The translations under genes were made by a program, and so were the position numbers. Shown piece by piece: positions 34,220 through 43,171 of a DNA stretch of 64,000 bases. Origin of the DNA: Gemmatimonadota bacterium (GTDB lineage: Bacteria > Gemmatimonadota > Gemmatimonadetes > Longimicrobiales > Gaopeijiaceae); the NCBI GenBank assembly GCA_015664885.1, contig DQPL01000118.1:26166-90165 (forward strand). The letters are read 5' to 3'. Every line of letters starts with the position of its first letter. Position 1 is the stretch's first letter. Below the pieces are notes generated by a model. It was given only the letters and a program-made list of their open reading frames with translations, was not told the DNA's origin and did not search any database.

Positions 34220-36200
34220 GCAGTCTCAAAGAGACCAACTCCGGCACCCTGCCGCCTATTGTGAGCGCGATGTACTGGACCCCCCCGTGCATATAGGTCA
34301 TTGGCGTCCCGATGGCGCGCGCCGGCAGGTCGACCCACCCGACGATGTCGCCGGTGCTCTTGTCACGCGCCACGAGGCGGGGACCGTCGTCGGCGCCCCC
34401 GGTCGACAGCGCGCTCACGAGCAGCGTTTTGGTAATCAGCGGTCCGCCGATGATACCCGGATCCCCCAGCGGCGGCAGATCGAGATGGGTCAGCAACTCG
34501 TGGTCGCGGATCCGGTTCCCGTCGCCCGCCGGCTGCATCCACGCGTGATCGCCCTGGTTCAAGTCGATGGCGGTGATGCGCGAGTACGGTGGCTTGAGTA
34601 GAGGTAGTCCGTCCGGCATGTCGGGTTGCGTACCGCTGCCGAACCCGGCCTGAGTGAGGTTCAGATTCCCGCCCTCTGCGGGGTCCGGAGTGTAGTACTT
34701 CATGACCGTGACGCCGTTCAGGGACGGGACATAGAGCAGCCCTGACTCGGGATCGACGCCCGCACCTGTCCAGCTTGCGGCGCCTCTGATCTGAGGTCGC
34801 TGAATGGTCCCTTGTCGGCCACCCTCGACCGTCACGGTGGGTGGCGTGAAGAGCGGCCCGAGCCTGAAGTTCTCGACCGCTTCGATCGCCATAGCGCGGA
34901 TCTCAGGCGTAAAGTCGACCAAATCGTCGATGTTCAGCCCCTGGTAGTCGAACGGAGGTGGCTTGGTCGGGAACGGCTGCGTCGGCGAGAGCACGTCGCC
35001 CTCGAGATCGGTGTCGGTAGCTACCGCACGCTCTTCGATCGGCCAGATGGGCTCGCCGGTCAACCGGTCCAGGACGTAAGTGAATCCTTGCTTGCTCACC
35101 TGTGCGATGGCCTTGATGGGCCGGCCGTCGACCGTGACGTCGAGCAAGTTGGGCGCGGCCGGGAAGTCGTAGTCCCACACCCCGTGATGGACCGCCTGGA
35201 AATGCCAAATGCGCTCGCCGGTCTCGATGTCGAGCGCGACGATGCTCTCGGCGAAGAGGTTGTCGCCCAGACGGTGGCCGCCGTAGTAGTCGCTGGTGGG
35301 CGTTCCGGTCGGCAGGTATACCACGCCCAGCTCGTCGTCCGCGCTCAGCATGGCCCAAACGTTGGTATTGCCCGAGTAGCGCCAGGAGTCGTCCAGCCAG
35401 GTGTCTACGCCGAGGTCGCCTTCCTGCGGCACGGTGCGGAACATCCACTTGGTCTCGCCCGTGCGCGCGTCGACACCCTTGAGCCATCCGGGAGGAGCCT
35501 CGCGGCGAGTCGCGTAATCCGTAATGATCGTGGGCGTGACGATTACATCATTGGAGACGATGGGTGGCGAGCCTACCCCGAGTAGGTTGCGACCGCGGTG
35601 GTCCTTGGCTCCGCGAATCGCCCGCGGGATGTCCGCCATGAGATCCACCCGTCCGTTGTCACCGAAACTGCGAACCGGCTGGCCCGTGTAGGCATCGACT
35701 CCGACCAAGTATCCCTCGCTCGTGCCCCAGAAAATCCGCGCCTGCTCACCATCGGTCCAATAAGCGACACCACGGGAACGGTATGCGTGCGTCGGCAGCC
35801 CGCCCAAGTAGGCTTTCGGGTCGTGGACCCAGATGGTTGCGCCGGTGCCGGCATCGACAGCGGCCGCTTGGTGCAGGGAAGTCGATATGTAGAGAACGCC
35901 CGAGACCATCAGGGGCGTGGCCTGGAGCCCTCGAATCGAGAGCTCCGGGATCTGCTCCCGCAGTGTTTCCAGATCGAGCGATCCATCGGCTGACTGCCAA
36001 CGCCATGCGACGTTGAGGTCGCTGAAGTTACTGGCGTCGATCTGATCCAGCGGCGAGTACTTGGTGCTGCCGGCGTCGCCGCCGTAGCTCCGCCACTCGC
36101 CGTTGGTTGCCCCGTATTGGGCCAGCCCAGGGGTAGGAGCGAACATCGCCGCACACAACAAGGCAGCGCAGATGCTTGATGGACGCCAGATGCCGGACAT
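34197..36200 (-). CDS. Secreted PQQ-dependent dehydrogenase, second copy of the family
   Basis: 667 residues with a signal peptide (to about residue 27) and the same propeller layout as the gene at 12374: WRSYGGDAGSTKYSPLDQI, VDAGTGATIWVHDPKAYL, ALDIETGERIWHFQAVHH, LDRLTGEPIWPIEERAV. There is no haem motif. The two proteins share many blocks but are clearly diverged, so they probably handle different substrates. Its 3' end overlaps the convergent ABC ATPase by 23 bases. Confidence 0.85.
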   Translation of the reverse strand: MSGIWRPSSICAALLCAAMFAPTPGLAQYGATNGEWRSYGGDAGSTKYSPLDQIDASNFSDLNVAWRWQSADGSLDLETLREQIPELSIRGLQATPLMVSGVLYISTSLHQAAAVDAGTGATIWVHDPKAYLGGLPTHAYRSRGVAYWTDGEQARIFWGTSEGYLVGVDAYTGQPVRSFGDNGRVDLMADIPRAIRGAKDHRGRNLLGVGSPPIVSNDVIVTPTIITDYATRREAPPGWLKGVDARTGETKWMFRTVPQEGDLGVDTWLDDSWRYSGNTNVWAMLSADDELGVVYLPTGTPTSDYYGGHRLGDNLFAESIVALDIETGERIWHFQAVHHGVWDYDFPAAPNLLDVTVDGRPIKAIAQVSKQGFTYVLDRLTGEPIWPIEERAVATDTDLEGDVLSPTQPFPTKPPPFDYQGLNIDDLVDFTPEIRAMAIEAVENFRLGPLFTPPTVTVEGGRQGTIQRPQIRGAASWTGAGVDPESGLLYVPSLNGVTVMKYYTPDPAEGGNLNLTQAGFGSGTQPDMPDGLPLLKPPYSRITAIDLNQGDHAWMQPAGDGNRIRDHELLTHLDLPPLGDPGIIGGPLITKTLLVSALSTGGADDGPRLVARDKSTGDIVGWVDLPARAIGTPMTYMHGGVQYIALTIGGRVPELVSLRLPNPPRLP

Positions 36201-36384
36201 TGCTTCCTCCGTGCCGAACGGAACAGCGCGCAGGCGCAGCTAGTGCACCGTGCGATACCGTCGCGGGTTCACCTTCGCTGCAAGGTCCGGGGGTCGTGCT
36301 CATTGCACAAGAACGCGCCAGCGAAGGCACCTTCGAGCCGATCCGTAGTAGTTGCGAGCCACCCCTGCGTACGACGGGAGCCTA

Positions 36385-37404
36385 ATGTTCAAGACCTGCA
36401 TGTTCTGCAACCGCCCGCTCGGCACCAATGAGGTGATCGAGCACTTCCCGGTTGGCAGGCGCTTGGCATTCGATGCGGAGCGCGGCCGCCTCTGGGTGGT
36501 ATGTCGGAAGTTCGAGCGCTGGAACCTCTCACCGCTCGAGGAGCGCTGGGAGGCGGTCGAGATGTGCGAGCGCCTCTTCCGGGACACCAAGCTTCGCGTC
36601 TCGACTGAGAACGTCGGTCTCGCGAAACATCCGGAGGGCCTCGACCTCGTTCGCATCGGCCAGCCGATGAGGCCTGAATTCGCGGCTTGGCGCTACGGCG
36701 ACCAGTTCGGCCGGCGCCGGAAGCGGGCCATCATGTACGGCGTGGGCGGAGTGGCGGTCTTCCTCGGGCTCGATATCGTGGGGGCCGCGGCGACCGGCGG
36801 AGGTGGTATGGGTGGCTACTGGATCTGGCAGATCATCGACAGCTGGCGTAATAGCGTCACGCAGGCCAAGCTGCGCCCCGCCGACGGGAGGGTCATCAAG
36901 CGCAACAAGCTGGAGTTGCCGTTCACACGCCGGCGGCCTGCCGAGGACGGGCAAGGCTTGCGGCTCTCGATTCGAAAGGGCAAGAAGGAGGAGTGGTTCG
37001 AGGGTGCCGAGGCGGAACGCTTCGCCAGTCAGATCGTCCCGCGCATGAACTCCAAGGGTGGCAAGAAGCAAACAGTGCAGACCGCGGTGAGCGAGATCGA
37101 GCACTACGGTCACCCCGACGACTTCCTCGCGCAGGTGGTTACAGGCGATCGCTTTCTGGGCAAGGGGCGGGTCCCGGGCTACATCGACAAAATGCCGGCA
37201 CCCACCAAGCTCGCTCTCGAGATGGCGCTGCACGAAGAGGAGGAGCGACGCGCGCTCGAGGGTGAACTGTGGCGTCTCGAGCGGGCCTGGCAGGAGGCGG
37301 AGGAGATCGCGGCCATCTCCGATGGCCTGCTACTGCCAACGGACGCCGATGACTTCATAGAGAAGCATCGCGAGGACACCGGGGGCGGAGCGAAGCCCCT
37401 CTGA
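36385..37404 (+). CDS. Zinc-ribbon protein copy 2, unrecognised family
   Basis: 339 residues from ATG 36385 with GGGAG four bases upstream. The N-terminal 115 residues match copy 1 (30332), but the fourth zinc ligand is replaced: CMFC at 5-8, then CRKF instead of CRKC (Phe43). A hydrophobic Gly-rich segment (about 115-150) may be one or two membrane helices, followed by a soluble region with KLRPADGRVIKRNKLELPF and a Glu/Arg-rich helical C-terminus (EEERRALEGELWRLERAWQ). Family unknown to me. It could be a membrane-tethered protein with a cytosolic zinc ribbon. Confidence 0.6.
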   Translation: MFKTCMFCNRPLGTNEVIEHFPVGRRLAFDAERGRLWVVCRKFERWNLSPLEERWEAVEMCERLFRDTKLRVSTENVGLAKHPEGLDLVRIGQPMRPEFAAWRYGDQFGRRRKRAIMYGVGGVAVFLGLDIVGAAATGGGGMGGYWIWQIIDSWRNSVTQAKLRPADGRVIKRNKLELPFTRRRPAEDGQGLRLSIRKGKKEEWFEGAEAERFASQIVPRMNSKGGKKQTVQTAVSEIEHYGHPDDFLAQVVTGDRFLGKGRVPGYIDKMPAPTKLALEMALHEEEERRALEGELWRLERAWQEAEEIAAISDGLLLPTDADDFIEKHREDTGGGAKPL

Positions 37405-37417
37405 AGTCGACGGAAGC

Positions 37418-38269
37418 CTAGTCGCGCCGCGCCGCCCGCGCCTGGATCGTGAAGTCCCGATAGGCGTCTACGTCATCGATGCTCAGCAGATCGACGCCGG
37501 CATCCAGTAGTTGGCTCCACACTTTCTCGACGCTTCGGCCCCAGGGCGTAGGGATGTTCCAGAACCGCAGGCGGTAGCCACTTTCGTGAGCCTGCTCGAC
37601 GAGATGCGCCAGATGGCGGGAGTCTGCTTCGCTCAGGCTTCCGCCGCCTCGCCAACTGAAGTGGTCTTTCCAGTCGTCGCTGATCAACGAGATGAAGTTC
37701 GCGGGAATGCGATCACCCAGGTCCGCGATGCGGCCATCGTAGGTAGCGATCCGCACAGCCTCGGCCATCATCAACTCGCGCGGCCGATTCCCCGATACGA
37801 TCGCGGAGACCGCTCGCTCCTGGACCTGAGTCTCGGAGTAGGTAGTGAACATCTCCGAGTACTGGGTGAGCACGGCAAGCAGAGCTTCATACGTCGACTG
37901 CGCATCCGATTTGATGTCGATGAGAAGGTTGAGTGAGCGCTGGCTCGGGTAGACCCAACCATCGTGCTCACGCACGTAATCCCTGAGCGGATCGAGGTAG
38001 AGCGACTGAAGCGTCTTACTCGGGTCCAGATCCTCTAGGTCGTGTCCGACCAGGAGCGCTCCCCCAACCAGGTGGATGTCGACCTCGATGCTGATGAACC
38101 CGAGCGATAGCGCGTCCCACAACGGCGTGCGACGGAGGTAATCGTTGTGCGAATGCCCAGAGAGGATCGGCTCAGTCGGGATTGAGATGGAGACACCAGG
38201 TGCGCTTTGTGCCGAGACGCTCGTAAGGCCGCAGAAGAAGAGCGTCAGAAGGCGTAGTAGGTGCTTCAT
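37418..38269 (-). CDS. Secreted PI-PLC/glycerophosphodiesterase-like protein (Aim6-like)
   Basis: 283 residues with a signal peptide ending SVSAQ. The TIM-barrel phosphodiesterase features are HSHNDYLRRTPLWDAL (first catalytic His region), SIEVDIHLVGGALLVGHD (metal-binding Glu/Asp and second His) and LLIDIKSD. A C-terminal strand with LLSIDDVD closes the barrel. The HSHNDY start is typical of the Aim6 branch of the PLC-like superfamily. It probably cleaves a phosphodiester outside the cytoplasm. It is convergent with the zinc-ribbon gene, 13 bases apart. Confidence 0.8.
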   Translation of the reverse strand: MKHLLRLLTLFFCGLTSVSAQSAPGVSISIPTEPILSGHSHNDYLRRTPLWDALSLGFISIEVDIHLVGGALLVGHDLEDLDPSKTLQSLYLDPLRDYVREHDGWVYPSQRSLNLLIDIKSDAQSTYEALLAVLTQYSEMFTTYSETQVQERAVSAIVSGNRPRELMMAEAVRIATYDGRIADLGDRIPANFISLISDDWKDHFSWRGGGSLSEADSRHLAHLVEQAHESGYRLRFWNIPTPWGRSVEKVWSQLLDAGVDLLSIDDVDAYRDFTIQARAARRD

Positions 38270-38433
38270 GGAAGTCCCGGCGAGGATGCAATCGCTGCTC
38301 TTGAGTGGTGCCTAATGTGGGGGTCATGGCGACCACGCGCGCAACCCGCGAGTCGAAGCGGGCCGAAACCGCTATCGGACCGGGGAGAACCCCATCATGT
38401 TCATGCTCAATGGAACGGATCGACGGAGAACAG

Positions 38434-39975
38434 ATGGCCGTGACCAGGTTCGCCCCCCGCACCGCTCTCCTGCTTGCCGCCACCCTGGCAGCGGGGGCCG
38501 CCTCCCTGTCCGCACAGACGGACCCAGGAAGGGTTCTCCTTCTCGTGGTGGACGGCCTGCGGCCGGACTACGTCACCGCCGACGTCATGCCCCGTCTCGA
38601 CGCGCTGGCGCGACGGGGTGTGCGAGGGCTGGCGCACCACTCGGTCTATCCGACGGTGACGCGCGTGAACTCGTCCTCGATCTTCACCGGCGTCTATCCC
38701 GAGGGGCACGGGATCATGGGCAACTCGGTCTATGTGCCCCAAGCCGACCCGGAACGCGCGCTCAATACTCAGCAGCTCTCCGTCTTGCGCGCGGTGCGCG
38801 ACGCTTTCGGTGGTGAGTTGTTCACCACGACTCCTCTGGCCGAAGTGCTCGAGAGCCGCGGTGTCGGCTTCTTCGGCGTTAGCTCGGGCTCGCCGGGCAC
38901 TGGCTTTCTCATGAACCCGAAGGGCGCGAGCGCTGGGCTGGTGCACCACGAATACACGCTACCGGAGGCTCTCGGAGCCGTGGTGGCCGACGTGCTGGGG
39001 CCGGTTCCTGAGCTTGCCGCGGCGGATTCCTACGTGCCGCTCATGGCGCGTGCGGTCGACGCGGTGCTGGAGATCGGCCTCGACCGGACCGACGCCAGGG
39101 TGCTCGCGGCCTGGCTCACGGAGCCCGACCATTCGGCTCATGCGCTGGGCATCGGCGCGCCCGGCACCATCGAGGTGCTGCGCGCTGTGGATGCCGAGAT
39201 CGGGCGCCTGCTCGACGGACTCAGGGACCGGGGGCTGCTGGCCACCACCGATATTCTGCTCACGTCCGATCACGGCTTCTCGACGCGCACGGGTTCGGCT
39301 TCCCTCATGCGGTTGCTGGTAGACAGTGGGTTGAAGGCGTCAACGAGCTCCACCGACGTCATTGTCGCTGGAGACGCCATCCACGTGAACGAGGGCGGAC
39401 CGTCCCGCATACGTCGCATCGTCGAACGGCTTCAGCAGACCGAGTGGATTGGCGCTGTCTTCACTCGAGGTGAGCCGGGATCGGAGAGGGGCTGGGTCGA
39501 CGGCACGCTCTCTTTCTCCTCGGTGCGGTGGGATCATGCGCGCAGCGGCGACATCCTCGCGACCGGGAATTGGACGGAGAGCGTCAACGAGCACGGGTTC
39601 GCGGGAGAGGTCACGCTGCCGGGCGTCGCGGGGCATGGATCGTTGAGCCGGACCGACCTGAATACCACGTTCATCGCCGCCGGTCCGTCCATCAAAGAAG
39701 GTGTCGTCAGCCAGGTTCCCACCAGCAACGTGGACCTGGCGGCCACCGTGCTGGCTCTGCTCGGGGCCGAGCCCGCCGCGGCGATGTCCGGTCGCGTGCT
39801 CAGCGAGGTGATGCGTGGCGGCCCCGAGCCTGGGGCGGTGCAAGTGAGTACGCTCGAGACCGACGCGAGCGTTGTCGTCGACGGCGTTCGCTATCGCATG
39901 GTTCTCCGGCGCTCGATCACATCAGGCCATGCTTATGTGGACTACGCCCGGGTGGAGCGCTCGAACGAACGGTAG
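38434..39975 (+). CDS. Secreted type I phosphodiesterase/nucleotide pyrophosphatase family enzyme
   Basis: 513 residues from ATG 38434, which starts a signal peptide ending LSAQ; earlier in-frame starts give no signal. The alkaline-phosphatase-superfamily metal sites are present: LVVDGLRPDY (Asp), PTVTRVNSSSIFTG (nucleophile Thr), EPDHSAHALG and SDHGFS. A closing segment PGVAGHGSLSRTDL provides the last His. Members hydrolyse nucleotide or phospholipid phosphodiesters. It is the intact counterpart to the broken PafA-type gene at 28129-29760. Confidence 0.85.
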   Translation: MAVTRFAPRTALLLAATLAAGAASLSAQTDPGRVLLLVVDGLRPDYVTADVMPRLDALARRGVRGLAHHSVYPTVTRVNSSSIFTGVYPEGHGIMGNSVYVPQADPERALNTQQLSVLRAVRDAFGGELFTTTPLAEVLESRGVGFFGVSSGSPGTGFLMNPKGASAGLVHHEYTLPEALGAVVADVLGPVPELAAADSYVPLMARAVDAVLEIGLDRTDARVLAAWLTEPDHSAHALGIGAPGTIEVLRAVDAEIGRLLDGLRDRGLLATTDILLTSDHGFSTRTGSASLMRLLVDSGLKASTSSTDVIVAGDAIHVNEGGPSRIRRIVERLQQTEWIGAVFTRGEPGSERGWVDGTLSFSSVRWDHARSGDILATGNWTESVNEHGFAGEVTLPGVAGHGSLSRTDLNTTFIAAGPSIKEGVVSQVPTSNVDLAATVLALLGAEPAAAMSGRVLSEVMRGGPEPGAVQVSTLETDASVVVDGVRYRMVLRRSITSGHAYVDYARVERSNER

Positions 39976-40008
39976 GGGGCCGCGGGGCAGAGCTGCCAAG
40001 CCGCGCCA

Positions 40009-40300
40009 TCAAGTCACCGAGCGTAGCGCTCCGGCCGAGTCCGTACGGGAAGCCCGGATGGCCGGCACGAGTCCGGACACCACAGCGACGAGCAGCAGCA
40101 CACCGATCATGGTCAGGAAGGTCAGCGGATCGCTCGGCTCGATGCCGTACAGAAGTGATGAGATCAGGTTGGTTCCCGCCAAGGATATCGCCGTCCCCAC
40201 AGCGATCCCGAGGAGTGCGAGCACTAGCGTTTTGCCCGCCACGTTGCGTCGTACGCTCGCGGCCGACTCACCCAATGCCATTCTTCGGCGCTTCTTGTCA
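40009..40300 (-). pseudogene. C-terminal fragment of an FtsX/MacB-type permease
   Basis: About 95 codons at the end of a permease: RRRMALGESAASVRR, then AGKTLVLALLGIAVGTAISL, LISSLLYGIEPSDP, and the last helix plus VPAIRASRTD. These are the closing two helices of ADOP/MacB-family ABC permeases, normally about 800 residues long. Upstream of about 40300 the homology stops and the frame runs into unrelated sequence. The fragment abuts a truncated kinase gene on the same strand, so a deletion probably joined the two. Confidence 0.65.
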
Positions 40301-40312
40301 ACCGAGAGCGTC

Positions 40313-40860
40313 CTACCCGTTGATTGCCTTCGCGACCCGCGTGCCCAATTGCGTCTTGGTGAAGGGCTTTTCCAATAGGTCCACGCCGGCGCCAAGCCTT
40401 CCATGGTGCGAGATCACGTCCCGGGTGTATCCCGACGTGAACAGCACGCGGATGTCAGGACTGCGCAGCTGCACCTCCTTGGCGACGTCGACCCCCGTTT
40501 CACCGCCTTTCAGGATGACGTCCGTAAAGAGCAGTGCGACATCGTGCCGCAGCTCGAGCTGTTCGACCGCCTCGGCGCCATTAGCTGCCTCGATCGTCCG
40601 GTACCCGAGATCCCGCAACAATTGCACAGTCAGGCTGCGCACGTCTGCGTCATCTTCAACGACCAAAACCAGCCTCTCGGCACCGTCTTGGCTCTCTTCG
40701 TGGACTAGGTCCTCGCTTTCGACGACGGCATTCGCGCTCGCGCGTGGCAGGTAGACCCTCACCGTGGTTCTGCTGCCAGGCACGCTGTCGATGCTTACGT
40801 GCCCGTCCGATTGTTTGGCGAAGCCAAAGACCATGCTGAGGCCGAGACCGCTCCCTCACC
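40313..40860 (-). pseudogene. C-terminal fragment of a hybrid histidine kinase (ATPase tail plus receiver)
   Basis: The frame opens with GSGLGLSMVFGFAKQSDGH, the G2 box end of a HATPase_c domain. A receiver domain follows (LVLVVEDDADVRSLTVQLL, TDVILKGGETGVDV, LFTSGYTRD, LLEKPFTKTQLG) with the phosphoacceptor Asp in FTDV and the Lys in EKPF. A TGA precedes the G2 box, so the rest of the kinase is missing. From ATG 40834 a 173-residue free receiver could still be made. Whether this is used is unknown. Confidence 0.65.
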
Positions 40861-41204
40861 CACCTCCTTACTCCGCGATCAGTTGGACAACGCTTGGGCT
40901 CGCGTGGCGTTGGGCAAGTAGAGGGCACCGAGAGTCCACATGACGAACCACGACCCAACGCTACGACTGCACGCGAAAGCGCGGACAATGATGCCAGGGT
41001 AGGGGGTCCAGGAGAAGGACATAGCGGAGGATGGGTCGGCACCACGGCACAACCAGGGGACGGAGCAGATACGCGCTCCGCGGTGCTAATCTCAAGCTAT
41101 GGAGCGAGGCCTGACGTATCAAGCGAAAATTTGCTGTCGCTACCCCCAACCGCAGCCGAGCGGGGCGCGGCTGATCCGCCGGTGCCCCGCCTGGCTGGTA
41201 ATCG
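40861..41204. other. Stretch without a recognisable gene
   Basis: About 340 bases between the kinase fragment and the NTF2 lipoprotein. I see no coding pattern in six frames. GCGTTGGG (40907-40914) and CCCAACGC (40954-40961) form an inverted repeat with a 39-base spacer. The order of the arms is the reverse of an integron attC site. It is probably scar sequence left by gene loss. Confidence 0.4.
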
Positions 41205-42122
41205 CTACATGGCGCCTGCGGGCATGCTGTTGGTCACGGCCCACTTGATGCGCCAGCCGTCACTGGTCTCGTTGACGAGCAGCAGGAACGCGCCCGACGC
41301 GATGGCCTCGCCCCCGTCCTTGGCCGCCATCTGATACGACCCTCCGTCGAGAGCCCAGCCGTCACCGAGACTGATCGTGCCGACCTCGTTGATGGTCACG
41401 TCGGCGGGGGTTGCCGCCATACGCTCCACCATCAGCGTGCTGATGGCGTCATGGCCTTCCGTGTACGGAAGGTTCGCGAACGCGGCCATGGCGTCGTCGA
41501 CGTAGAAGTCCGCGACCATCGTCGGGTGACCGAGGTTGTAGTGCGTCTGATACGCTGAGATCAGGTCGCCCATCGCAGGCATGTTCTCGGTCCCGGGCTC
41601 AGGAGCTTCAGTGGGCGGATCGGCGTAGACGAAGCCCTCGGGCGGGTCCGCGTCGAAGTTGGTGATCACTCCCTGAATTTTCCAGTCACCGTCGACCTTC
41701 AGGGACGTGGTCATATAAGTGCCCGACGTCGTTACGGCGCCGTCCGGCGTCGTCGCCTCGGTGGCGTATGTGCCCCACCCAACGGCTCGATCGCCGAAGA
41801 TCATGTTCTCGCCGCCGGAGAAAGTGATCTGCGGCGAGGCGGCTTCCATGGTCGCAGCCAAGTTGGCCTCGATCGCGGCCCGGTCCATGAGGATGGATTG
41901 GTCGGCGCCCAGCGTCCAGGCGTCTTCGACGTAGTTGCCGGCGACCACTGACGCGTGGCCCATGTTGTAATGCGTGGTCCAGTCGTCACGGAGCTGGTTC
42001 AACGCCATCTCGTCTGGGGACATTTCCGGCATTGCGGCCGCTTCGGTGGCTTCTTCCATGTCGCCGGAGCAGGCGCCAATTAGGAGCGCGACGAATAGTA
42101 GGGAAATGGTGTGGGTCTTCAT
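41205..42122 (-). CDS. Lipoprotein with two tandem NTF2-like (SnoaL/DUF4440) domains
   Basis: 305 residues from ATG 42122 with GGGGAGG seven bases upstream. The signal peptide ends in LIGAC. Two homologous NTF2-like units follow, about residues 40-170 and 190-305. Each begins with a THYNMGH or THYNLGH helix, has a D-A-W/M-A strand pair and closes with a WKIQGVITN or WRIKWAVTN strand, so an internal duplication is plain. The fold forms a cone-shaped pocket used in enzymes or binding proteins. Catalytic residues are not evident and the ligand is unknown. Confidence 0.75.
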   Translation of the reverse strand: MKTHTISLLFVALLIGACSGDMEEATEAAAMPEMSPDEMALNQLRDDWTTHYNMGHASVVAGNYVEDAWTLGADQSILMDRAAIEANLAATMEAASPQITFSGGENMIFGDRAVGWGTYATEATTPDGAVTTSGTYMTTSLKVDGDWKIQGVITNFDADPPEGFVYADPPTEAPEPGTENMPAMGDLISAYQTHYNLGHPTMVADFYVDDAMAAFANLPYTEGHDAISTLMVERMAATPADVTINEVGTISLGDGWALDGGSYQMAAKDGGEAIASGAFLLLVNETSDGWRIKWAVTNSMPAGAM

Positions 42123-42222
42123 GAGGTACCTCCCCAGCAGGCCGGAGACGGCCACGTAAGCAAAATCGAACGGAGACAGTGGACTGGCTCGTCAGCAAGC
42201 GCAACTATTCGGCCGGTGCCAT

Positions 42223-43144
42223 CTAGTCGAATACCGCTATTTCGGGAGTGCGGCCCAGGTGCACCGGAAGGAAGGTCGTACCGATGCCGCGGGACACATA
42301 AAGGGCCGCCCGGGCCTGGCCTCCCGCTTCCGCGGCTCCTTGGTACCATCCTTCCACATAACTTCCGCTTCCGCGCGGGATGGCCGGTGCGCGCCCCAAG
42401 ATCTTCACCTGGCCTCCGTGCGCGTGCCCCGACAGCACCAAATCCGGGACGACGCCTTGCGCCGCGGGATCACGAGTGAGCGTATCCCGATGGCCCGGGC
42501 AGTGCGCCAGAAGAAGATGTGAACCCTCGGCGGATACGTCGCGAAACGTGTCCTGCCAAGAAGGGCTTCCTCTCAGGTAGTCATCGACTCCTGAAACCGT
42601 AAGGCGCAGTCCTTGCCGGCCGCTCAGCGGGATGGATTCGTTGATCAGTAGATGCGCTCCGCCACGCTCGAAGGATCGTCGAAAGTCGGTCTGGAAGAGG
42701 GCTCCCCTGTATTCCCAGTTCCCCAGGATCGCGAGCTTCGTGGCATTCGTGGGGAGAAGCCTCAGGAACGCCTCGAGCACCGAGGTGTGCGTTCCGGCGT
42801 GTAGCGTATCGGCCAGTGAGCAGGATCACATCGGCGTCTTCTTGGTGCGTGGCTGCGGCGACGGTCTCCTCGTGGCCGGAGATGGAGCGCAAATGGAGAT
42901 CCGAGAGTTGCAGCAGGCGTGTGACGCTCTCCGAGTCGCCTGCCGGGCGGGCTGCGACCTCAGGACCGAGTGTCGCATGAGTCGGGGTCGGCGCTCGGTG
43001 GCGCGTGACCTCGAGCTGATGGGCGCCGCGCACTGCGACGACGATCGTGCCGGTGCCCGCTACCGCCGTGCCGCCGCCCACGGCGAGCTTCACGAATTTG
43101 CGGCGCCCCATGGACGTCACCGGGGGGTTACCGGATGTCGACAT
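42223..43144 (-). pseudogene. Tat-exported metallophosphoesterase, frameshifted
   Basis: The start at 43144 leads into a twin-arginine-like signal (GRRKFVKLAVGGGTAVAG) and the first metal motif QLSDLHLRS. After DVILLTG the frame breaks near 42815. The shifted frame resumes SLADTLHAGTHTSVLEAF and continues with LAILGNWEY, LLLAHCPGH and SGHAHGGQ to the stop at 42223. The usual GD of the second motif (TGDxxD) is missing at the break, which an 8-base deletion in GGC repeats would explain. The intact enzyme would resemble YkuE/YaeI-type phosphohydrolases. Confidence 0.75.
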
Positions 43145-43171
43145 GATCGAAGACAGGGCCGGGTGCGCCTA

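Noticed and set aside
40907..40961. Inverted GTTGGGC / ACCCAAC as an integron attC site
   Set aside because: The core-like arms are in the reverse order to an attC site and no integrase or cassette array is seen.
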